A model generated the notes under the pieces. It did not search any database and was not told the DNA's origin. It was given only the letters and a program-made list of their open reading frames with translations. From Portulaca oleracea (lineage: Eukaryota; Streptophyta; Magnoliopsida; Caryophyllales; Portulacaceae), in the NCBI GenBank assembly GCA_029582165.1, contig CM055870.1, forward strand, positions 44,720,513-44,784,512: DNA of 64,000 nt. Reading direction: 5' to 3'. The first letter of the stretch is position 1; each line of letters opens with the position of its first letter. Positions 58,501-64,000 of this stretch are shown one piece after another. The translations under genes and the position numbers were made by a program.

Positions 58501-61500
58501 GTTAATAATAATCCTGGGCTCATTAGATAATTCCAGTTTGCTTTGCTGGAAAGGTATTTAAGGAGGAAGAGATGACTACTGTTTCTATTTTCTTTGGAGG
58601 CTATTTAAGTTCTCCCTTAATTTGTTTTTAAAACTTTTTAAATACTTCTTTGAAGATTTTCTGTGAATTCTTTGCTTAAATAACCATTGCAGAAAAACTC
58701 TTTCTGTTCTCCTAGGGCGTCATCAAGAATTTATGTACATTATCTTGAAAAATCTGCATAGGATCGTCATAGCTGTGGCCTGTGAGCTTGAAGCGGGGAA
58801 AAAAAAAAGTACTATTCAGTTAAGCTCTGCAATCTTCTCTGTTAGTATGACCTATGATACCTAGACGTCTTAATTTGCCTTCTGTATCTGTGTACATGAC
58901 ACCTCTCAGGAGAGGACAGAAGAGGCATGCTGGATTCCTGTCCAGAATTTGTGGTAGTGTGAGTGGGGATGACAACAGGCAGGGAAAAAGAATCTCCGTC
59001 TGTAATTTTAACAGTACTGATTGCTGGTTGTAACGTGAACTTTGTTCTTTGAATGATAGAGAAGTTGATGTGGATATCTAGTATTGTAGTTTGTGATTGT
59101 AATATGGTTATTGGTTTAATTTCAATATATATCCAAATTTCTGAATGAAATGACATTGGACTGCATTTCTAATTTGTGAAATGTCGAGACATCATTTGTA
59201 TCTGGAGAACACTGTCCCTGTCCTAAAATTAGAACTTGGTCAAGTAAAGTCCATTGCTTGTCCAGTCTTCCATACCTAAATCAATGGCGTGAAACGTGAT
59301 CACTGTCGACTATCAATGAAGGCTGCTGATGTGGCACCGGTTATGACCTTGATGGAGCCTCTTTTTCGGCTTGATGTTTTACACTAGCAGTGTCTGTTAA
59401 TCAGGGAATGCTGGACTTCTTTCTGGTACTCACAGCTCCTTGTAGCTTTTTTTGTAGCCTGTATAGCTTGTACCTAATCTTATAGTAGAGAAGAATAAGA
59501 CCTTAGTTTGGGACAATTATTTGTTTCCCATTGAGTTAGCAACCCTAGTCCTTGCTACATCAGTGATTGGCTGGCTTTCACAATTCTTCTCGTGAGGCTT
59601 CCAACTTTATGATTGGGTATATTTGGATAATTTCTGTCTGAAGGCCTGTCTGTTAACTTTTATTAATTTGTTTTTATTGTCCTGTCTATATGCTACTCAG
59701 TTGTACTTTAACTAGATATCTGTGCAGCAAAGTGCAGCTTTCAAGATATTGCGCACTCGATTAAAAACTGTACCTTTGTACTCCTTCAATGGTGATCAAC
59801 CATACGATACATCTCCAGCAAGCTTTCACTCAAGTGGAGTCAATTGCATGCCTTCTGAAGATGGTGAGGTGAGCCAAGTTAATGCTCCAAATGGAATAAA
59901 CCTGTCTTTGAAGCTGGAGCAGTTTCAGCAGATGCAGCAACATCATCGTTCATTCGTTAAATCACAAGAGAATTCTGGGACAACTGCAACTTCGCCACAG
60001 GTAGCAAGTAAACATTTTATTCACTGTTAACCTTGTCATGGATGTGAATCTGTGTTCGCTATTGATTGTATGTTTGTAGATCACTTAAAGAGCTGGTTGG
60101 CGCCAGATTAACCGCCCCAGCACGCGGGCACGTCTGTATTTGCTGATATGAGTCATTTATGAAAGACGTGTCTTTTACTGAATTTTACACTTGAAGGTTC
60201 CATGTATTAAGAGGAATGTTGCTTGCATCTTGGCACTCTGTCGGAGTTAGGGTCTGTTTGAGAAATGATAACAGTGTGCAAAATGATCTTTAAGATTATG
60301 CTCTAAATAAACCGATTGTTGGAGAATCTTAATTTTCTTGTGGGTAGCAATTAGGTTGATACGCTGAACAGAGGTCAAAGCAAGGATATATTTTGTCTGA
60401 CCTTACTTTGTTTGTAGATATTTGATGATATTTTTAGAGATGGAGAATAATTAAGACATGCGATATGTGGATTTTTTTTTTTTTTGGGTATCTATATCAA
60501 GAACCCATTTTTTCAAAACTTATTTTAGAATCCTTTCTTTTTATGTGGTAACTAAGTTTAGGGTATAATCTCGTGAGGGGTTTAATGATTCCAGTGAAAT
60601 ATATGTGGGGAACTATTTGTTGAAAACTTTCCCTAAATTGTGCCTCTCTTTTGTTTACCAATCACTTTTTGAATCCCATTGCCGTCAGGGGTTTCTATAT
60701 TTTTCTTCTCCTCTGCTTTAAGTTTGCTTTCAGGTCACACTTCAATTTCACCTGTCTGAATTGTTTTCATTTTGTATGGAAATCCATTCGAGTCTTGGGT
60801 TTGGATTATTCAACGAAAGCACAACCTTCAATTATAGTAAGGGTGTGTTTGGACTGCCTAAAAAGAGGAGGAAAAAAATCCAAAAATCAACTAAAAGAGC
60901 CCCATATTTTTCCGTATTTATTTTAAGGGCCTTGTGTTTTCAAAAATGGTTATGGGGTGACAATCATCTTTGAGTACTTTATTGGTTTGTGTAAGAGGCA
61001 TTTACATCATTGATTGGGTTGTGTAATTTATTGGTTCACCCTTCAGTGTAATTTATTGGTTTGTGTAAGAGGCTTTTTCATCTTCGAGTACTTTGGCACT
61101 ATCTACGATGGGTTGTTGGCAACCAACTGATAGCTAGTAGCAAGTAGCTAATAACTGTTAGCTGGTAACTGTTTGGATTAGTTGTTTAGCTTAGCTATTT
61201 GGGTTTGCTTATTGCAGGAAAGGTATTGGTAAAGCAGTTGTTTGTGCAAAGCTACTTTGAAAAGCTTCTTCAAGTAGTTTTTGAAAACTAGCTTATTGGA
61301 TCCAAAAAGCTAATATGAAAAACTATTTACCAAACACCTTAAGTAGCTTTTTGATGTTAGGTCAAAAAGTTAACAGTGTCCAAAAAGCTAAAAGTTATCT
61401 AAAAAGTTGGTAGCCAAACACCCCGGAAATACGGTAATTTGGGAGGTCTGGTACACACTTTTGCCACTGTTTTCATATCTTTGCAGATGCCATGGTTTTC

Positions 61501-62171
61501 ATATTTTTATCTCTTGTGCCACTGTACTGCAATGTTCTCCTGAATGCCACTTTTATCTGCTAACTGGCAATAATGCTAAATTAGATTTTTTAAACCCTTT
61601 AATTGCATCTGAAAAAGAATGCCCCAAAAGATAATTGCTAGAAATCCCACACTTCAATGCACGCTACACAACATGCAGCACTGTGAACCTCTACATATCT
61701 TACCACACTCTCGTACTGTTGATCCCCTGTACCTGAAATGGTCGCTACAACCTCAACAAAAAATGCCCAAGTGGAGATTGACATTCTTTGCTTCACCTAG
61801 TTAATTTTTCCGCCAGCCTAAAGAGAAATGGGGAGTGTAGGGGATAGAAATTTGGCCAGGGGGAGATCACAGTATGGCAACAGAGACTCTAGCTCCCGTT
61901 GAATATTGTGGTAGGTTCACCAGCAATTGGAGGCCAAAGGTAACAACATGACAAGAATGTTGGGTTGGAGAGGTTGATGATGTTTAGGGGGTATGAGTGT
62001 TCTTGTTATAACAATACTGATAATGCCTTGTTGTGGGTAAATTTTTGTTAGTTTTTACTTTCTGATTTTGACATGGCTTGTGTTCATTGTTGTTTCAGTT
62101 ATAATCTGGGTAATTGATTGACGCAGGATGTCGAGGTTGAAGAAAACTGGGTGGAGGCATCCATGACATGA
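31239..62171 (+). CDS. VAC14: VAC14 homologue (PI(3,5)P2 scaffold protein)
   Basis: VAC14 is a HEAT-repeat scaffold that holds the PI3P 5-kinase Fab1/PIKfyve and the phosphatase Fig4 on endosomal and vacuolar membranes, setting PI(3,5)P2 levels. Exons: 31239-31328, 31420-31533, 31618-31683, 39658-39747, 39819-39938, 40033-40061, 40180-40322, 40403-40497, 40708-40794, 40940-41047, 41145-41236, 41444-41525, 43062-43127, 44975-45090, 45538-45658, 46304-46465, 46577-46705, 56258-56326, 59728-60000, and a tentative 62127-62171. All junctions are GT-AG and phases agree; exons 1-19 give 684 residues without a stop. Family motifs are strong throughout: [11 protein letters not shown] near the N-terminus, [59 protein letters not shown] and [18 protein letters not shown] in the Fig4-binding C-terminal part, then a Gln/His-rich tail. 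Arabidopsis VAC14 is about 740 residues; the difference lies in the tail. The start follows homology (M-x-D-x-LS). Low-copy housekeeping expression is expected. Confidence 0.95.
33356..33637. mobile_element. Fold-back (inverted-repeat) element, copy 1, in intron 3
   Basis: Arms of about 95 bp (33356-33452 and 33541-33637) are imperfect reverse complements. They share CTTTGGGGGTA, GGACACT and ACCAACTTTCGACCTATTT and surround a loop of about 90 bp. It has no coding capacity. It is related in wording to the copies at 39120, 43521 and 45161. Confidence 0.8.
34643..34690. repeat. (TTA)n microsatellite
   Basis: About 16 TTA units in intron 3, near a GGA run at 34261-34293. No function is implied. 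Confidence 0.9.
35520..36430 (+). pseudogene. LINE (non-LTR) reverse-transcriptase remnant
   Basis: Shuffled frames carry signatures of plant L1-type LINE ORF2. The [20 protein letters not shown] motif (family: FxDLEKAYDRVPR) is at about 35555. The catalytic-box motif LFFADDN follows at about 35700-35720 in another frame. Further on are [20 protein letters not shown], then [16 protein letters not shown] and GWWSKK, typical of the segment after the RT domain. Several frameshifts and stops, no ORF1 and no poly(A) end make it a dead 5'-truncated fragment within VAC14 intron 3. Confidence 0.8.
36596..36780. repeat. Short dispersed repeat with CTATGTT-ACTCGGACTC ends, copy A
   Basis: The sequence begins TCTATGTTACTCGGACTCGG and ends with GACTTGGAGAATGAAGAGTC-GGAGTAAG, giving imperfect inverted ends. 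A related fragment in opposite orientation lies at about 38500-38608 (ends CAGAGCAACATAGA). The class is unassigned. Confidence 0.5.
37138..38357. mobile_element. Non-autonomous PIF/Harbinger-like DNA transposon (1220 bp)
   Basis: The ends are GGGCTTGTTTGGTTCA and CCAACCAAACATGGCC (imperfect inverted repeats), flanked on both sides by TTA (37135-37137 and 38358-38360), the target duplication of PIF/Harbinger elements. An inner inverted phrase AAACTTGATAC...GTATCAAGTT lies near the right end. A G11 run is at about 37757. The longest frame (minus 38125-37748) is not a transposase, so the element needs an autonomous partner. Confidence 0.7.
38500..38608. repeat. Short dispersed repeat, inverted partial copy B
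   Basis: Its reverse complement begins TCTATGTTGCTCTGACTTGG and continues to GACACGGGTATAGG, matching the ends of the repeat at 36596-36780. Confidence 0.45.
38681..38860. repeat. 92-bp tandem duplication in intron 3
   Basis: Two units (38681-38772, 38773-38860) begin ATCAAGAAGTGCTTATTTTT and share GAAACCGAGGGTTGG. They differ by a few bases and a small indel. Confidence 0.9.
39120..39359. mobile_element. Fold-back element, copy 2, in intron 3
   Basis: Left arm GGACACTAATATACTAACC... and right arm ending ...GTATATTACAGAGTCC are imperfect reverse complements; the right arm lacks the outermost 35 bp or so. It ends about 300 bp before exon 4. Confidence 0.8.
40074..40183 (+). repeat. Duplicated 3' splice-site segment in VAC14 intron 6
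   Basis: The stretch GTGTCTTCTCTGTGTG-TTGTGAAG|CATT occurs at 40077-40104 and again at 40156-40183. The second contains the acceptor used by exon 7 (AG at 40178-40179). The first has an equally good AG at 40099-40100; its use would read Ser-Ile-His-Ile-stop after exon 6. Confidence 0.85.
41526..43061 (+). other. VAC14 intron 12 (1536 bp)
   Basis: It contains T- and G-rich runs (about 41605-41640), a (TTTA)n microsatellite (about 42057-42095) and an A15 run (about 42272-42288). No gene or clear transposon is seen. Confidence 0.7.
43521..43756. mobile_element. Fold-back element, copy 3, in intron 13
   Basis: Arms of about 110 bp with almost no loop pair along GTCTCTAATATGCTGACC ... GGTCAGTATATTAGATGC and share a CCGTACTGCTGTTAGTA centre. 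It is non-coding. Confidence 0.85.
43757..44974 (+). other. Rest of VAC14 intron 13
   Basis: No convincing gene. A 74-codon frame at 44314-44538 matches no family I know. Confidence 0.5.
45161..45461. mobile_element. Fold-back element, copy 4, in intron 14
   Basis: The 300-bp inverted repeat begins GGATGCTAATATACTCAC and ends CAAGTATATTAGCGTCC. The arms of about 140 bp carry repeated AATATACCAACCTTTAA and GTATACTAACCTTTTGG phrases. It fills most of the 447-bp intron 14. Confidence 0.85.
46498..46567. repeat. (CT)n(ACTC)n microsatellite in VAC14 intron 16
   Basis: About 20 CT units, then five ACTC units and more CT, occupy two thirds of the 111-bp intron and end about 10 bp before the acceptor AAATAG|ACA. 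It therefore forms the polypyrimidine tract of exon 17. Confidence 0.9.
46925..47650 (-). mobile_element. Old chromovirus-type fragment (LTR piece plus integrase tail), minus strand
   Basis: On the + strand, 46926-46990 resembles the outer part of the small LTRs to the right (GAGAACGGGAGAGTAAGC...AACATTCTCC). From about 47600 to 47160 the minus strand shows remains of an integrase C-terminal region: an [17 protein letters not shown] motif, then [12 protein letters not shown] aligned with the [12 protein letters not shown] segment of the element at 52308. The frames are broken. Confidence 0.55.
47942..50146 (-). mobile_element. Small non-autonomous LTR element 1 carrying a PDS5 fragment
   Basis: Minus-strand element with 3' LTR at 47942-48279 and 5' LTR at 49786-50146. 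Both LTRs start TGATGGAAAGC (minus), contain CCTATAAATAAGGG as promoter and end in TGTCA or TCTATCA. Minus-strand TTGGTATGAGAGCA next to the 5' LTR is a Met-tRNA primer site with one change; GCCGGGGAGAA beside the 3' LTR is the polypurine tract. The 1.5-kb interior holds a leader with a 21-bp duplication (about 49500-49543), the PDS5 fragment, and a short tail (about 48765-48620) with a chromodomain-like [10 protein letters not shown] motif. The LTRs have diverged with many indels, so insertion is old. It lies antisense in VAC14 intron 17. Confidence 0.75.
48775..49432 (-). pseudogene. PDS5: Captured N-terminal fragment of PDS5 (cohesin regulator)
   Basis: PDS5 binds cohesin and controls sister-chromatid cohesion. 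The minus strand starts with ATG (49432-49430), [11 protein letters not shown], then [13 protein letters not shown]. After a frameshift near 49352 it continues with [34 protein letters not shown] and [19 protein letters not shown] second shift near 49060 leads to [19 protein letters not shown], then [21 protein letters not shown] and [15 protein letters not shown]. These follow, in order, the first about 220 residues of plant PDS5 proteins (signatures: PPS...KD.LI.LL, SP..S.QDAL, EITRITAPDAPYDD, VAKVRSCVVMLDLECDAL, RDHHP, LEESED). No introns interrupt it although plant PDS5 genes are intron-rich, so it was taken up as processed RNA. It is broken and probably untranslated. Confidence 0.85.
50147..52307 (+). 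other. VAC14 intron 17, stretch between the two small LTR elements
   Basis: No recognisable gene. The DNA is moderately AT-rich. The last 30 bp (52278-52307) look like a decayed primer-site region (AACTTGCTTTAATTCCAAG) lying just outside LTR element 2. Confidence 0.4.
52308..54346 (-). mobile_element. Small non-autonomous LTR element 2
   Basis: Same family and orientation as element 1: 3' LTR 52308-52675 and 5' LTR 53979-54346, both 368 bp, with minus-strand CGCGGAGAA as polypurine tract and two tandem Met-tRNA primer sites (53935-53975). The 1.3-kb interior encodes the tail of a Ty3/gypsy integrase (53280-52958 minus: [18 protein letters not shown], then VYQGTF) and, upstream of it, about 270 bp (53560-53290) of broken coding-like sequence I do not recognise. 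The 3' quarter is homologous to that of element 1. Confidence 0.75.
52958..53280 (-). pseudogene. Integrase C-terminal tail within LTR element 2
   Basis: The frame reads through [20 protein letters not shown], matching the LP....IS..FNVEDL motif that closes the GPY/F module of chromovirus-type integrases, then about 70 Ser/Thr/Val-rich residues and a stop. The catalytic core is absent. Confidence 0.65.
54347..56257 (+). other. VAC14 intron 17, 3' part
   Basis: No gene is recognised. Long G/T homopolymer runs lie at 55801-55890 (GTGTGT..., T23). The acceptor TTTGCAG|CTT ends the intron. Confidence 0.5.
56327..59727 (+). other. VAC14 intron 18 (3401 bp)
   Basis: It contains a solo LTR with perfect target duplication (57278-57623). 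Elsewhere nothing recognisable is seen. Confidence 0.7.
57278..57623 (+). mobile_element. Solo LTR (346 bp) with target duplication ATAAT
   Basis: The block starts TGATGCAGGATAAG and ends GGTTCTACATCA, with inverted TGATG/CATCA tips. It is flanked by perfect ATAAT on both sides (57273-57277 and 57624-57628). CTATATAAATC at about 57523 is a core promoter. The size and plan fit a Ty1/copia LTR; no internal sequence remains. Confidence 0.85.
60001..62126 (+). other. VAC14 last intron or 3' region with ambiguous terminal exon
   Basis: After exon 19 (CCACAG|GTAGCA) three endings are possible: read-through (VASKHFIHC, stop at 60027-60029), an exon at 60107-60151 ([23 protein letters not shown]), or an exon at 62127-62171 ([24 protein letters not shown]). 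Known plant VAC14 tails end near MNRPPSRSSRRGPGQLQL, which the second partly resembles at INRP-S-R. Possible hAT-like DNA occupies about 60838-61432. Confidence 0.45.
60838..61432. mobile_element. Possible hAT-like miniature element
   Basis: The left end AAGGGTGTGTTTGGAC and right end AGCCAAACACCCCGG form weak inverted ends of the GGGTGTTTGG kind common in plant hAT-type miniature elements, and the interior is full of AAAAAGCTA/TAGCTTTTT phrases. No target duplication was found. Confidence 0.3.
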
Positions 62172-63166
62172 ATCAGAGTCCTCCAAGATCTTTGATAAAA
62201 GGTAGAGGCATAGAACAGTTGCAACTGTAACTAGGAGGCGAATTCTTGTGTCTTACCGTCTTAGGGTTCTGCTTTGTACGACTTTCTGTCCTAGAATCTG
62301 ATCAGATGTCTTATTGATTTGTAAAATTGTAAATCTATTTAGCATTTTTCCTTTTGATTAGGGAACGTAGGCTGTTTGGTTAGTAGTTTTTACATTGAGA
62401 TACACATTCAAAAGCGTCGTTGTACATCTTCCGAAGAGTCAGCTCCCTATGTGGTTCCTGTTGTTTTTGTTGAAAACCATGTGGGTTAAGAGGGGGCGAA
62501 CACCTTCTTGAGGAAGAGGTAGTTTATCTATGTACTTGAGCTGTAAAATTGGAATAATCCGAGTTCCTAATATTTGTAAATACTTGGTCTCTTTGCTTAT
62601 TGTTGATTCTTTTTCTGGAAATTGGATGAAGCCCCAGACGTTATATCATGTTTGGACTGGTGTACATGCCATATATGTCATGTGTCATTATAATGTTTGG
62701 TGTGGCACTGTGGTGTAGACTTGTAGTGTTCACTGTTCAGTTTATGAGTTGCTGGTTGAATTCTCTGGAAATCGTTTAAGCTTTCTTGACTTCTGCTTCA
62801 TTTTTGTTTCCTATGCACTATGTTTTCAAATTCAACCGGTTACAAACCCGGTTGATTCAGTGGGTCAATGAGGCAACTAGTTAGGTCGGGTTGACCGGTT
62901 TATCTAGTCAAAACCGGCATGACCTTATCACAAGTAGACAAATTTGTCAAATAGTTCCAAAAACATTAGCATGACCAGAAAACAATAAGCACAAGTTTAC
63001 TCAATTGACAAAGAAATATTTGAAATACGTCTTTGCTTGAGTAGGCAATTGTTTATTTGCGTAAACAATAATAAATTACAGCTCTTAAATATAAATATCA
63101 CCAATTATTGTTTTCAAGCATGCAATAAGATCAAAGTAGTAGTCAAGTATGCAACAATACTAACTA
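62172..63166 (+). other. VAC14 3' untranslated region and downstream DNA
   Basis: T-rich DNA typical of a plant 3' untranslated region follows the stop; no single polyadenylation site can be fixed. Around 62837-62925 there are repeated ACCGGTT/AACCGG phrases (CAACCGGTT, CCCGGTTG, TTGACCGGTTT, AAAACCGGC), a dispersed-repeat signature. Confidence 0.45.
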
Positions 63167-63376
63167 CTCCCTCTATTTGTTTTTATCAGTAGCCTTAGAA
63201 ATTGTGCCAAAAACTTTGACCGTTAATATTCTAATTTGTACAATGATTCATCATACGAAATTGATGTCATTAAATTCATAATAAAAAATACTATTAAAAA
63301 AGTATAATATTATAAATTATTGATTAAAAATTGACACTGAAAACCGTAAATGACAGATAAAAAAGAACGGAGGGAA
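63167..63376. mobile_element. Stowaway-type (Tc1/mariner) MITE, 210 bp
   Basis: It begins CTCCCTCTATTTGTTTTTAT and ends AAAAGAACGGAGGGAA, inverted ends of the Stowaway CTCCCTCCGT type, flanked by TA on both sides (63165-63166, 63377-63378). It is AT-rich inside with no coding capacity. Confidence 0.85.
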
Positions 63377-63378
63377 TA

Positions 63379-64000
63379 CATCTTTGTTTCCCTTAACCAT
63401 GAGGTCCATGACATAATCAACATTCCAGCCCTACCTACCATCAATTGAAATCCAAACTAGAAAACAAAAATGCAAATTACCTTGTAAGAGCAATTCACAC
63501 CAAACAAACGGTAGATTCTCAAAATCTGAAAGACTGAGACAAGAACTTCATTTTACTAATTATCGCTCTTAAGTTCAAAATAACTACGAATTGTCGAATT
63601 GTTGTTTTCAATCATGGGAAGAAGGTTCATGGGTTGTTGTTTTTACATGGAAATTATGAACTTGTTTGAGACTTAAAATGATTGAAATGCTAGTGTAATG
63701 ATTTTTTTTTTTTCTAGAATACACTTGTTGACCTAATTGTCATTTTTTTTTTCTTTCATGCCTTTTTCTTTTAGTTAAATTTTGGTGGTTGAATCATGTG
63801 TCTTATTGTTTTGGATAGGAAAGGGCAGGTAAAAAGGGGAGATAAAGAGCAAAAAAACACAATATGTTCTTTTCAAACTTCTTGCTCTCACTGTGGACAA
63901 GGATTTTTGAAGAAATTCACAAGATCATAAAAGGAGGGTGTGGCCGTGTGGGGGAGGAATTAGGTCAACCAAAATTAAAAGAAAAGTTAAAAAAATTAAA
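63379..64000. other. Intergenic DNA at the right edge
   Basis: No gene, RNA or mobile element is recognised. Confidence 0.5.

Overview
This is nuclear DNA of a flowering plant, most likely a eudicot with a repeat-rich genome. The evidence is spliced genes with GT-AG introns, large introns filled with transposons, several plant LTR-retrotransposon lineages (Tat-like, Athila-like, a long-LTR type primed by initiator-Met tRNA, and small chromovirus derivatives), and Stowaway and PIF/Harbinger-type elements. I cannot name the species.

Only one host gene looks intact: a plant VAC14 gene (PI(3,5)P2 scaffold) on the + strand from 31239 to about 62171. It has 19 clearly matched exons plus a weakly supported last exon, and the assembled frame is open throughout. 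Introns 3, 17 and 18 (about 8.0, 9.6 and 3.4 kb) are swollen by transposons. These include four copies of a fold-back element, a PIF/Harbinger-like element, a LINE remnant, two small antisense LTR elements and a solo LTR with a perfect ATAAT target duplication. One antisense LTR element carries an intron-less copy of the N-terminal part of the cohesin regulator PDS5. A second host-type gene, a type-2 lipid-transfer protein at 5060-5351, is frameshifted.

The left half is a nest of retroelements. 1-4309 is the priming end and long LTR of a minus-strand element. 7.6-12.2 kb and 12.8-16.9 kb are two related Tat-like elements in opposite orientation whose 3' LTRs face each other across a broken integrase fragment. 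The right-hand one carries an antisense plant-mobile-domain gene. It is interrupted at about 16889 by an Athila-like element, whose 5' LTR is itself interrupted by a 3.6-kb solo LTR flanked by GGTGT. 26.1-28.1 kb is a 1.03-kb tandem duplication containing Helitron-like 3' ends.

The most unusual signal is a system of short palindromic 'words'. The left Tat-like element repeats an AAAACCCGCGGGGGTTTT-type palindrome and the right one a GTAGGCTAAGCGGCCTAC-type palindrome. At least five of these sit at homologous slots with alignable flanks, so the palindrome has been swapped in concert while the backbone stayed the same. Spacing within clusters is mostly about 74-82 bp. Two further word families occur at 23.6 kb and in a GC-rich stretch at 28.76-29.34 kb.
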